In this document: positions 43,668-50,700 of the stretch, piece after piece | Layout of the letters: the number at the start of each line of letters is the position of its first letter | Numbering within the stretch: the first letter of the stretch is position 1 | Assembly: GCA_026707285.1 (NCBI GenBank) | Contig: JAPOXD010000031.1 | Span: 1-50,700, forward strand | Source: Chloroflexota bacterium | GTDB taxonomy: Bacteria > Chloroflexota > UBA11872 | Direction of reading: 5' to 3' | Length of the DNA stretch: 50,700 nucleotides | Notes under the pieces: generated by a model | Database searches by the model: none | Told to the model about the DNA's origin: nothing | Seen by the model: the letters and a program-made list of their open reading frames with translations, nothing else | Made by a program: the position numbers and the translations under genes

Positions 43668-45566
43668 GTGGCCGTAGCGCGCGCCGCAACGGCGTCGGAC
43701 CCGGCGCGTCGCGCGGCGTCCGGAGAGTTGCTGGCCATCGCTTGCGCCCTGCTGCTCGGCCTCCAGGCCATCCGCGTATTCACCACCCACACGGTCTGGC
43801 TCATCGGCGAAACCTCCAGCCGCGAAGTGCTTGGGCTCGTGGTCCTCGGCGGGTTCGCGGCCGCCATCCTGGCCTGGCCGCTCGTCCGCGTTGTCGGCGT
43901 GCAAGCGGCTACGCGTTGGTCGCTGCTTCTGCTGGCGGCCGGTGCAGCGGTGGGACAGATCTCCGCCGTTCCCGGAGTCGACTTCGCGGCGGGCCTCGCC
44001 GGCACGATTGCGCTGGGCTGGTTCCTGGCGATGCTGCCCGCGTTGGGATCGGCGGCGCCCATGGCCCTTGCCCTGGCACTGGCGCTCGATCTGACGGTTC
44101 GCATCGGCTTCATCACCGTGGACGCGCCGTTTGCGCACCACCCGGCGGCGTCGGCGGTTGTCGCCGTCGCCGTCGCCATCGTCGCGCTTGGCGCCCCGGC
44201 GGTTGCTCGTCAAGCAACGCGACTGCCGGCGTGGCGCGATGCCTGGCCGCTCATCGGGCTGGGTCCCGGGCTGGTGGTCTTCCTGATCTTCAGCGGAAAC
44301 CTGGGCCAGGTCATCGTGGGTGCGGATCTTGATTTCCGCGCCACGGGTCTAGCGCTGGCTGCCGGCGCCGCCGTGGGCATCGTCTGGACCTCGGCGCTGA
44401 TTCGAGCCCCGCCGGCTCGCGCACGAATTCTGCTCGGGGTGGCTGCTTTGGTATTCGTCGCGGGGTTCGTGCTGTTCGATGCCCGCGTGGCGGCAGCCGG
44501 CGTCGGCGCCGCCGCCGTTGCCGCTGCGCTGCCGGTGATGTTGGTTCCCCTGGTCCCACGGACGGACGGCTCCGACCGCGTGGCGCCCAGCGTGGTGTCG
44601 ATGACCATCGGTCTTCTCTTGCTGGTGGTGCTCTTGTTCGTGTTCTATTCCTTTTACGGACCTGGGTGGGTGATGTGGGCCGCGGTCATTGCCACCGCCG
44701 TTGTGGGAGTTGGCGGCGCTCTGAAGCGGTCGCCGCAGGTGGAAGACGCGAGGCGCGCGCGCCGCCGGCGCTGGCCGGCCCCGATCGTCGCCGCCGGGTT
44801 GGTTCTGCTGCCGGCAGCGGCGGTCGCCGGCACGGCAGCACCGCCGGACACCGGATACTCCGATTCCGACGGTTTTCGCGTGGTCGCCTACAACATCCGC
44901 CAGGGATTCGGCGTGGAAGGCCGCTTCGATCTCGAGGCCGTGGCGCAGACGCTCGAAGACAATCCGGCCGACGTGATCGCGCTGCAGGAGGTGGGCCGGG
45001 GCTGGGTGATCTCAGGATCCGCGGACACGCTCACCTGGCTATCGCAGCGGCTCGACATGCCCTACGTGTATGGAGCGGGCGCGGGCGATCTGTGGGGCAA
45101 CGCCACCCTCAGCCGGCTGCCCATGCGCAGCACCGTCCATCACTTCGACAATCCGGGACGGATTCCACGCGGCGCCGTGGAATCTGAAATCGACGCCCCC
45201 GGCCAGACCTACACCGTCATCAACTCCCACCTGGATCACGAGGATGACGGCGGCCCGACGCGCGAGGCGCAGGCTCGGACGCTGCTCGACATCTGGGGCG
45301 GCCGGACGCATACGGTGCTGGCGGGGGATATGAACGCGGAGGCGGACGAACCGTCCATGCAGCAGCTATGGCAGGTTGGATTCCAGGACCCGGACGCCGG
45401 CGGACCGCCAACGTTTCCCGCGGACGGCGAGCGCATCGACTACGTGCTGCACACGCCGGATCTGGCGGCAGTCGAGGTCCGCCGGCCGATCACCGCCGCC
45501 TCCGACCACGAGCCGGTGTGGGTGAAGCTGACGTCGCACACGCTGGCCCAGGTCGCTTCTCGTTAG
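43668..45566 (+). CDS. Multi-spanning membrane protein with C-terminal EEP (endonuclease/exonuclease/phosphatase) domain
   Basis: A 632-aa protein. About residues 20–400 are a series of hydrophobic helices, and the C-terminal 230 residues form an EEP-fold domain. Its hydrolase residues are YNIRQGFG (Asn), ALQEVGRGW (Glu), NSHLDHEDD (His/Asp), LAGDMNAEADEP (Asp, Asn) and SDHEPVWV (final Asp-His). The complete set suggests an active phosphodiesterase or nuclease at the membrane, presumably on the outer face after an even number of helices, but topology and substrate are not established. The start is GTG 43668; no signal of fusion error. Confidence 0.85.
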   Translation: MAVARAATASDPARRAASGELLAIACALLLGLQAIRVFTTHTVWLIGETSSREVLGLVVLGGFAAAILAWPLVRVVGVQAATRWSLLLLAAGAAVGQISAVPGVDFAAGLAGTIALGWFLAMLPALGSAAPMALALALALDLTVRIGFITVDAPFAHHPAASAVVAVAVAIVALGAPAVARQATRLPAWRDAWPLIGLGPGLVVFLIFSGNLGQVIVGADLDFRATGLALAAGAAVGIVWTSALIRAPPARARILLGVAALVFVAGFVLFDARVAAAGVGAAAVAAALPVMLVPLVPRTDGSDRVAPSVVSMTIGLLLLVVLLFVFYSFYGPGWVMWAAVIATAVVGVGGALKRSPQVEDARRARRRRWPAPIVAAGLVLLPAAAVAGTAAPPDTGYSDSDGFRVVAYNIRQGFGVEGRFDLEAVAQTLEDNPADVIALQEVGRGWVISGSADTLTWLSQRLDMPYVYGAGAGDLWGNATLSRLPMRSTVHHFDNPGRIPRGAVESEIDAPGQTYTVINSHLDHEDDGGPTREAQARTLLDIWGGRTHTVLAGDMNAEADEPSMQQLWQVGFQDPDAGGPPTFPADGERIDYVLHTPDLAAVEVRRPITAASDHEPVWVKLTSHTLAQVASR

Positions 45567-45597
45567 GGAAAGCCCCTTCACGCAGCGCGGTTATTCC

Positions 45598-46347
45598 ATG
45601 CGCTTCGGAGATCACACCTACGAAGAAATCCGGGAGCTGGCGCGCGGCGGCTGCCTGGCGATTCTTCCGACCGGTTGCACCGAGCAGCAGGGGCCGCATC
45701 TCCCCGTGGACTTCGATTCCTGGTTTGCGCTGCAGCTCTGCGAGGCGGCGTCCGAACGAGCCTCGCGCCGCTTTCGCGTCAATTCGCTTGTGCTGCCGGC
45801 CATTCCCTTTGGGCCGACGCCGGAGCATCGAAACTACGGAGCGGGCTATATCGATATTCCGCGCAAGCTGCATGGCGACATCGTTCGTGCCGCACTGGAA
45901 TCGCTCGCCGAGCAGGGGTTTGGGCGGATCGTCGTTTGGCGCGGGTGCGGCGGCCACGAACTGGGCCACACCGTCCGGGAGTTCAACCGGACGCACCGGA
46001 GCGAATCGGCGGCCTTCTTGCCCCGTCATCCGTTCAATGACATTTGGCGCCGCATTGGCGATCCAACGGTGTCCGGTGGTCACGCCGACAGCTTCTCGAC
46101 CTCGATTGCGCTCCATCTGCGCCCGGCAGCCGTCCGCCGGGAAAAAATTGTCGATCCCGCTCATGGGCCGGTTGACTGGCAGGATCCGGACTTAGACTTC
46201 GCGCGCTATTCGTGCACGGGGGTGATCGGCGACCCAACCCATGCCAGCGCCGAGCTGGGCTCCCGGCTATGGGAGGCCGCCGTCGATAGCGTTGCCGACA
46301 CCCTGCGGAACATCGCGTCTTCTCGTCCGGCGGCCAGCGGCGCCTAA
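45598..46347 (+). CDS. Creatininase-family amidohydrolase with altered metal site
   Basis: A 249-aa member of the creatininase/MftE-type family. The first ligand cluster is intact: PTGCTEQQGPHLPVDFD, with Glu29, His34 and Asp40. The second motif, normally NGHGGN, reads RGCGGH (residues 114–119), putting Cys116 at the usual His, and HADSFSTS (161–168) has Ser166 where family members have the Glu of the HAG-E-TS motif. Substrate is unknown; loss of ligands makes ordinary creatininase activity doubtful. It follows the membrane EEP gene by about 30 bases. Confidence 0.8.
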   Translation: MRFGDHTYEEIRELARGGCLAILPTGCTEQQGPHLPVDFDSWFALQLCEAASERASRRFRVNSLVLPAIPFGPTPEHRNYGAGYIDIPRKLHGDIVRAALESLAEQGFGRIVVWRGCGGHELGHTVREFNRTHRSESAAFLPRHPFNDIWRRIGDPTVSGGHADSFSTSIALHLRPAAVRREKIVDPAHGPVDWQDPDLDFARYSCTGVIGDPTHASAELGSRLWEAAVDSVADTLRNIASSRPAASGA

Positions 46348-46427
46348 GTATTCACGCGCGTCCGATAGGTGGGAATCCGGTGCTCGTCGCGACCGGAATG
46401 CTTGTGGGGCTGCAAGAGCGCTTCGGC

Positions 46428-46799
46428 CTAATCCGGTCGGTACTTCGAGAGACCCAAGTCGACTGCCACTTTCATGAGTCGCTGGTCGATCGTCCATAAG
46501 TGAGCTGATGCCGCGATCGCCGTAGCCGCGAGCAAGTGGGCGTCGATGTAGCCAATTCCGCAGCCCATGAGTCGATGGTGCTCGATGAACGCAAGCACTT
46601 CCTGATCGTCTGCCACCGGTGCTGGGGGCAACTCTCCCAGCAGTCTGAGCACCTCGGCCCGATTGCGCAGGTGTCCGCAGGCAAGCTCACCGACAACCAT
46701 GGGATGCACGAGCACCTGGTTGTCATGCAGAAGTGGAGAAAGGCGCGTCTCGGCGCCGCGAAGATGGTCAATCCAGACCGCCGTATCGACGACGATCAT
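46428..46799 (-). CDS. vapC: VapC-type PIN-domain toxin
   Basis: A 123-aa PIN RNase. The conserved acids are in place: Asp5 (VVDTAVWIDHL), Glu38 (VVGELACG), Asp86 (YIDAHLLAA) and Asp105 (WTIDQRLMKVA). The fold binds Mg and cleaves specific RNAs such as tRNA or rRNA; the target is unknown. Its ATG overlaps the vapB stop as ATGA, the usual coupled antitoxin–toxin order. It is convergent with the creatininase gene. Confidence 0.92.
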   Translation of the reverse strand: MIVVDTAVWIDHLRGAETRLSPLLHDNQVLVHPMVVGELACGHLRNRAEVLRLLGELPPAPVADDQEVLAFIEHHRLMGCGIGYIDAHLLAATAIAASAHLWTIDQRLMKVAVDLGLSKYRPD

Positions 46800-46993
46800 T
46801 CAGCCGCGGATCGTCGGCGTGGGACGGGAATCAACTGTGGCTCGCTTCCGCCCAGCCGCGCCAGGCGCCGGGCGCTTTCTCGCTCGATGAGGGCACGCAG
46901 CCCCTCGCGGACCAGCGCCGTTTTTCCGTCGATCCCGGTGAGACGCTGGGCTCTGTTCAACAACCGTTCATCGAGATTCAGGGTGGTTCGCAC
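46796..46993 (-). CDS. vapB: VapB-type ribbon-helix-helix antitoxin
   Basis: A 65-aa protein from GTG 46993. MRTTLNLDERLLNRAQRLTG is a ribbon-helix-helix DNA-binding domain of the type II antitoxin class; the basic C-terminus (LARLGGSEPQLIPVPRRR) probably wraps the toxin. It is translationally coupled to vapC. A palindrome overlaps the predicted promoter, as expected for autorepression by the complex. Confidence 0.88.
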   Translation of the reverse strand: MRTTLNLDERLLNRAQRLTGIDGKTALVREGLRALIERESARRLARLGGSEPQLIPVPRRRSAAE

Positions 46994-47025
46994 GTCGTTC
47001 CCTTCACCAAGAGCCGCTTGTCTTC

Positions 47026-47060
47026 ATATTATGCATCAAATGATGTCTGAGACGATGCAT
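47026..47060 (-). promoter_or_regulatory. vapBC promoter with palindromic operator
   Basis: On the minus strand TAATAT (47031–47026) is a good -10 box. Immediately upstream is the palindrome CATCA-AA-TGATG (47034–47045), and the 7-mers ATGCATC (47031–47037) and GATGCAT (47054–47060) form a larger inverted repeat covering the -35 region. This fits autoregulation by VapB/VapC. The rest of the gap up to the sigma gene shows no ORF. Confidence 0.5.
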
Positions 47061-47218
47061 TCTCATTCAGGTCGTGCCTTCGGCCCACGCGAGGCGGAAG
47101 CTCGGTACTTTGGTACCTAATCGAACGGACTCCTATCCAACGGGAATCGGAGCGACTGCGTGGGGATGCGCGTCGCGGTGCTTCAAGGCGTGCGACCAAG
47201 AAAATCGTTGGCAGGCAT

Positions 47219-47246
47219 GGAACGATTCGGCCCGAACGCGCGTAGT
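47219..47246 (+). promoter_or_regulatory. ECF-type promoter ahead of the sigma factor
   Basis: GGAAC (47219–47223) and CGTAGT (47241–47246) are separated by 17 bases and lie 44 bases before the sigma start. GGAAC with a CGT-type -10 is the consensus for many ECF sigma factors, suggesting self-activation. Confidence 0.4.
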
Positions 47247-47289
47247 GTCTAGTGGAATACCACCGGAGCGCGGGCCATGAGGGCGGCAC

Positions 47290-47847
47290 ATGACCGATGA
47301 GCAAGCGGTCCTGCGTTGCCAGGACGGCGAGCGGGAAGCCTTCCGCCATCTGGTCGAGCGGTATCAGGATGTTCTCTACGGCACGGCGGTCCTGATGACC
47401 GGGGACCGGGCGCAGGCCGAAGAGCACGTGCAGGAGGCCTTTCTCGCCGCCTGGCGAGGCATGCCGGGCTTTCACAGCGAACGCCCGGTGAAGCCCTGGC
47501 TCATGCGAATCCTCGTGAACACCGTCATGTCCCAGCGCAGACGGCGTGTGGTTTCCACGGTTTCCCTCGAATATGAGAGTGAGGCCGAAGACGCCGCGCG
47601 ACCGGCCGAGGAGATCGAGGCGCAGCACGATCGCTTGGTGATTCGACAAGCGCTGGAAGGTCTGAATCCGGAACACCGGCAAGTCGTCGTGCTGCGCTTT
47701 TTCGCCGGTCTCACGGTTCCCCAGCTCGCCGAAGCCATCGGCGTGCGCGAGGGCACCGTCAAATCAAGGCTGCATCGCGCACTCGGACAGCTCCGAGAGC
47801 AACTGACGACGGACGATGCCAGAGAGGCGTACGGCGATGGCCAGTAA
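47290..47847 (+). CDS. ECF-family RNA polymerase sigma factor
   Basis: A 185-aa sigma-70 family protein of the extracytoplasmic function type. Region 2 (about 10–75) contains DGEREAFRHLVERYQDVLYGTA and EHVQEAFLAAWRGM (-10 recognition). Region 4 (about 128–175) contains LNPEHRQVVVLRFFAGLTVPQLAEAIGVREGTVKSRLHRAL, the helix-turn-helix for the -35. Region 3 is absent. The last 11 bases overlap the next gene, so both are co-translated; that product has the layout of a regulator and could control this sigma factor. Confidence 0.95.
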   Translation: MTDEQAVLRCQDGEREAFRHLVERYQDVLYGTAVLMTGDRAQAEEHVQEAFLAAWRGMPGFHSERPVKPWLMRILVNTVMSQRRRRVVSTVSLEYESEAEDAARPAEEIEAQHDRLVIRQALEGLNPEHRQVVVLRFFAGLTVPQLAEAIGVREGTVKSRLHRALGQLREQLTTDDAREAYGDGQ

Positions 47848-49936
47848 CCACCCCTCGAATCAAGACGTGGAAGGCACGCTGCGCCGGCACTTCGCGGCGG
47901 AGGCCGACGACCTGCGCGCGCCGACGAACCTGTGGGAGTCGCTGGAAGACCGTCTCGAACCGCACCCGGCGCCAAATCCCGTCACGCGCATTCGACGCAA
48001 GATCCTGGCGGCCGCCAAGCAGAACTGGCTGCCGGTCATGGTCACCGGCGGTGCCGTAGCGGTCGCTGCCTCGGCGGTGCTGGTGGCCGGCAATGTCGGG
48101 CAGGGGATGCAGGAAACGGAGGTCGTGGAAAAGACTGTCGTCGTTACCGAATTCAGGGAGGTGATCAAGGAGGTCCCGGTCGAGACGGTTGTGACCAAGG
48201 AAGTCATCAAGGAGGTGCCGGTCGAGACCGTCGTGACGCGAGAGGTAATCAAGGAAGTCCCGGTCGAGACCATTAGGGAAGTCGCGGTCGAGAAAGTCGT
48301 GACGCAGGAGGTGATCAAAGAAGTCGAGGTCATCAAGGAGGTCGCGGTCGAGAAGGTCGTCGAAAAGGAAGTTGTGGTTGAGAAAGTCGTCTCCCAGCCA
48401 AGGGCGGAAGCGATGATGCCGGCCCCGACTCCCGCTGCCACGGCTGCGCCGCCTGCGGCGTCTCAAGCGGCGCCCGCGCCCACCGCCCGGCCGCCTGACA
48501 CCACCTTCCAGGACTACGGGCGCCAGCCGTTCGTCGCCACCGTCGACGACGCAGTGTCGACCTTCAGCCTGGATACCGACCGCACCTCGTACCACTTGGC
48601 GCTCACTTGGGCGCAACAGGGCTACGACATCGAGCCGGACTCGGTGCGGGCCGAGGAATGGATCAACGCCTTCAACTACCAATACGCCCCGCCGCCGGAC
48701 GACTGGGGCTTTGCGATCACCAGCGACCTGGTGGCGCACCCGCTGGACGAGCGCCGGCACCTGGTCCGGATTGGATTCCAGGCGGCGGAAGTCGCCGACG
48801 ACCGCCCGCTCAACGTGACCCTGGTGCTCGACGCGTCGGGCTCGATGGGCGACGGCAACCGGGTGGACATCGCGCGCGCGGCGGCAGAGACCATTCGTCA
48901 AAGCTTGCGCCCGCAGGACCGAGTGGCGGTGGTGCACTTCACTACGGATGTGATTCATCACCTCACCGTGGAGCACTCGGCGCCGGACGCCTATTCGGTG
49001 GAGTCCTCGATTGCGCAGTTGGCGCCGCACGGCAGTACCAACGTCCAGGCGGGACTCAACCTGGGCGTGCAACTGGCGCACCAGGCACGCCTCGAACGAC
49101 CCGAAGCCAACAACTACGTGATCCTGATGTCGGACGGCGTGGCCAACGTGGACGCCACCAACCCGTTCGCGATCCTGGAGTCGGCCTACGACCGGGACGC
49201 CGGCAACCCGCTGCGGCTCATCACCGTGGGCGTGGGCATCAACAACTACAACGATGTGTTGCTGGAGCAACTGGCGCAGCACGGCAACGGCTGGTACCGC
49301 TATCTCAACGATCCGAACCAGGCGCGGGCCACCTTCAGCCGGGCGAACTGGCTGGCGCTGTCCACGCCCTTTGCGGATCAGACCCGGGCCCAGGTCACCT
49401 GGGATCCCGACGTGGTGAAGACCTGGCGGATCATCGGGTACGAGAACCGGGTGACGTCGGACGCCAGCTTCGCGGAGGACCGCAAGGAGTTCGCGGAGCT
49501 GCCGTCGGGCTCGGCCACCACGGTGTTCTACGAGATTGAGCTACACGACCGCGTGCGCGATGGCGACGACGTGACGCTGGGCCGGGTGGAGCTGCGCTGG
49601 GTGGTGCCGGAGACGGGCCAATCGCGCAGCCAGCAGGTCGAGGTGACGGGGCGGAGCAACCTGGGCTTCGGCAGCCCTGAGGCCGACCCGCTGTTGCGGT
49701 TGGGCGGCATTGTGGCGCTGGCGGCGGACCGCTACAGCAGCCTGCCGCGGGGCGCCGGCGACGACGCGGCGGGCGTGTCCACCGACCTGGCCATCCTGCA
49801 AGAGAAGCTGCGGGCGCTGGCCGGCCCCCTGGGCGGCTTGGACGCCTACCGCGACTTCAGCTTCCTCCTGGAACGCATGGCGGAGCGGGCCTACTCGCAG
49901 GCCCAGTCCGAATCCCCCTCCGGCTACAGCCGCTAG
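47837..49936 (+). CDS. Membrane-anchored von Willebrand factor A (YfbK-like) protein, candidate anti-sigma partner
   Basis: A 699-aa protein coupled to the ECF sigma gene. It has a short cytoplasmic N-terminal segment (1–60), one helix at about 64–85, then an outer Val/Glu/Lys repeat stalk (95–188) containing 14-residue EVIKEVPVETVVTK units, a Pro/Ala linker and a large domain. The latter begins YfbK-like (STFSLDTDRTSYHLAL; RAEEWINAFNYQY) and holds a vWFA fold: MIDAS DASGSMG at 332–338, GSTNVQAG and LMSDGVANVD. Its C-terminus matches the YfbK C-terminal region. The cytoplasmic segment has the position of an anti-sigma domain, but no zinc-binding HxxxCxxC is present, so that role is inference. 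The start is ATG 47837. Confidence 0.85.
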   Translation: MASNHPSNQDVEGTLRRHFAAEADDLRAPTNLWESLEDRLEPHPAPNPVTRIRRKILAAAKQNWLPVMVTGGAVAVAASAVLVAGNVGQGMQETEVVEKTVVVTEFREVIKEVPVETVVTKEVIKEVPVETVVTREVIKEVPVETIREVAVEKVVTQEVIKEVEVIKEVAVEKVVEKEVVVEKVVSQPRAEAMMPAPTPAATAAPPAASQAAPAPTARPPDTTFQDYGRQPFVATVDDAVSTFSLDTDRTSYHLALTWAQQGYDIEPDSVRAEEWINAFNYQYAPPPDDWGFAITSDLVAHPLDERRHLVRIGFQAAEVADDRPLNVTLVLDASGSMGDGNRVDIARAAAETIRQSLRPQDRVAVVHFTTDVIHHLTVEHSAPDAYSVESSIAQLAPHGSTNVQAGLNLGVQLAHQARLERPEANNYVILMSDGVANVDATNPFAILESAYDRDAGNPLRLITVGVGINNYNDVLLEQLAQHGNGWYRYLNDPNQARATFSRANWLALSTPFADQTRAQVTWDPDVVKTWRIIGYENRVTSDASFAEDRKEFAELPSGSATTVFYEIELHDRVRDGDDVTLGRVELRWVVPETGQSRSQQVEVTGRSNLGFGSPEADPLLRLGGIVALAADRYSSLPRGAGDDAAGVSTDLAILQEKLRALAGPLGGLDAYRDFSFLLERMAERAYSQAQSESPSGYSR
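48158..48274 (+). repeat. 42-bp tandem repeats inside the VWA gene
   Basis: Two complete in-frame units (48158–48199 and 48200–48241) and a partial third (48242–48274) each encode EVIKEVPVETVVT(K/R). DNA identity is high with mostly third-position changes. The peptide unit is nearly identical to EVVREVPVERVVTQ in the ABC binding protein (bases 37164–37205). Confidence 0.85.
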
Positions 49937-49943
49937 TCCTAAT

Positions 49944-49978
49944 CGGCGCCTGCCGGTCACCCCGACCGGCAGGCGCCG
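49944..49978 (+). terminator. Strong stem-loop after the VWA gene
   Basis: A perfect 15-bp inverted repeat (49944–49958 with 49964–49978; arms CGGCGCCTGCCGGTC / GACCGGCAGGCGCCG) and 5-base loop follow the VWA stop by seven bases. There is no T-run, so it may be a stem-only terminator or an mRNA-stabilising element. Confidence 0.5.
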
Positions 49979-50050
49979 GGGCCGGCGGATGACTCGGCGC
50001 TGGCGCTCCGTCGACCGGTTATCCCCTATCAGAAACGCTTGAGAAACGAG

Positions 50051-50078
50051 GTACGGGCGACGCATGCGCCGCCCCTAC
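50051..50078. repeat. Imperfect palindromic intergenic repeat (GC-rich)
   Basis: GTACGGGCGACGCATGCGCC followed by GCCCCTAC is close to its own reverse complement around central GCATGC. Such GTASGGGCG-type elements are typical of scattered intergenic repeats in bacterial genomes; only one copy is visible here. Confidence 0.5.
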
Positions 50079-50100
50079 GCATGGGTCAACCGCTACAGCG

Positions 50101-50134
50101 GACGCGAGACTCCCGCCGCCGCGGGAGTGACGGA
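50101..50134. repeat. ACTCCCGC…GCGGGAGT intergenic repeat
   Basis: Arms ACTCCCGC (50109–50116) and GCGGGAGT (50121–50128) pair perfectly around CGCC and are followed by GACGGA. The minus strand reads SLPRRRESR in translation, the well-known artefact of a widely dispersed bacterial intergenic repeat family. Confidence 0.6.
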
Positions 50135-50432
50135 GGCGTTACCGAAAGGTCCACTATGAGCGATCCGGATGGACGGTGTGCGGGCGGCGGGCGCCCGCGC
50201 GAGAAGTTAGCCACGGTGATCGCGCACACGTGGAAAGAGACGATTTGGGAGTTCGTCCGCCTGCGCCTGTGCAACACGCCAGCGCCGTGCGCCCGGTCGG
50301 ACTTGCGACGGTGCCTAGATACGTGACAATGCGCGTCGGACGGCAAGAGTTTCTCGACACGGCCATCCCGCGGGCAACCGTCGCTCTACCGACCGAGCCT
50401 GAGTTTGGATGGTTCCGCACCGCGAGGCACCG

Positions 50433-50700
50433 ATGGCTGAGGCACAGCCCAACGAAAACATCCGCTACGAGCCGGACGAACGCCCCCCATGGTTGCTAGC
50501 CGGCGGGGCCGGCTTTCAGGCCGCCATGATCATGCTGGCGCCGGTCATTCTGACCGTCGTCATTGTGGTCCAGATCGCCGGCCAGTCCGCCGGCTACCTG
50601 TCGTGGGCGGTCTTCGCGGCGCTCCTGATTAGCGGCTTCACCACCATTCTCCAGGCTGTCCGCGTCGGGCGAATCGGGGCGGGACACGTGCTGTTCATGG
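50433..50700 (+). CDS. Uracil/xanthine permease (NCS2 family), 5' part
   Basis: Only the first 89 codons are inside the window. After a polar start (MAEAQPNENIRYEPDERPPW) come LLAGGAGFQAAMIMLAPVIL and a long hydrophobic run, then QAVRVGRIGAGHVLFM, matching the first helices of NCS2 nucleobase symporters. Substrate (uracil, xanthine or other) cannot be told from this part. The ATG at 50433 fits the family's short N-terminus. Confidence 0.85.
   Translation, partial: MAEAQPNENIRYEPDERPPWLLAGGAGFQAAMIMLAPVILTVVIVVQIAGQSAGYLSWAVFAALLISGFTTILQAVRVGRIGAGHVLFM

Larger units (their letters stand above)
49937..50432. other. Repeat-bearing intergenic region before the permease
   Basis: About 500 bases with no convincing gene. 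Besides the terminator-like stem, it contains two short palindromic elements (50051–50078 and 50101–50134) and a small open frame at 50156–50326 (MSDPDGRCAGGG...) with no recognisable features and only a weak AAAGG site, which I do not annotate as a gene. Confidence 0.5.

Noticed and set aside
48110-48400. CRISPR-like or non-coding tandem repeat.
   Set aside because: The units are contiguous without spacers, keep the reading frame and encode a stalk within the VWA protein.
50156-50326. A 56-aa frame before the permease (MSDPDGRCAGGG...).
   Set aside because: No recognisable domain or hydrophobic pattern, weak ribosome site, and it lies in a repeat-bearing intergenic region.

Overview
This window is a gene-dense, roughly 65 % G+C stretch of a bacterial chromosome with many GTG/TTG starts and overlapping stop/start codons. 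The gene content suggests Chloroflexota, possibly a Dehalococcoidia/SAR202-like or sponge/soil-associated lineage. Pointers are a twin-arginine, lipobox-bearing peptide-binding protein with a Val/Glu/Lys repeat stalk, an alaS–baseplate-J-like–ruvX–mltG cluster, a cdaA–cdaR pair, and SpoIID-like proteins with no other sporulation genes. The lineage is inferred from gene content only. I see no transposase, CRISPR array, prophage module or secondary-metabolite cluster, so most of the window is housekeeping.

Layout. (1) 1–6240: minus-strand information and nucleotide genes (serS 5' end, lysS, greA, a hydantoinase-A-like gene, guaB with a structured leader), then tRNA-His. (2) 6317–17191: mixed genes, mostly minus strand: LysM membrane protein, degenerate cyclase-family protein, orphan MNT nucleotidyltransferase with a vestige of a partner gene, RNase J-like metallo-beta-lactamase protein, 2-hydroxyacid dehydrogenase, DUF3048 lipoprotein, membrane spermidine-synthase-like protein, gamma-glutamyltransferase family protein, and dnaN. 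(3) 17370–22085: plus-strand ANTAR response regulator, YfhO-like giant membrane protein and a glycosyltransferase. (4) 22086–27139: minus-strand c-di-AMP cyclase cdaA with cdaR, argF, and a SpoIID-like exported protein. (5) 27350–36664: plus-strand cysteine desulfurase, small membrane proteins, a leader with an intrinsic terminator, then alaS, baseplate-J-like protein, ruvX, mltG, Xaa-Pro peptidase, efp and an AccB-like gene, largely translationally coupled. (6) 36978–46347: peptide-type ABC transporter (binding protein and two permeases, no ATPase), DegV, cupin, argG, membrane endonuclease/exonuclease/phosphatase protein, creatininase family protein. (7) 46428–50700: VapBC-type toxin–antitoxin pair, an ECF sigma factor coupled to a membrane-anchored von Willebrand A protein, a repeat-rich intergenic region, and the start of a uracil/xanthine permease.

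Most noteworthy: the ECF sigma/VWA pair, in which the membrane protein has the layout expected of an anti-sigma factor; a 14-residue stalk repeat shared by that VWA protein and the unrelated ABC binding protein; an AccB-like protein without its biotin-accepting lysine; an EF-P with Arg instead of Lys at its tip; a membrane-anchored baseplate-J-like protein inside a housekeeping operon; and attenuator-like leaders before alaS and guaB. The novelty of each is inference and needs database comparison.
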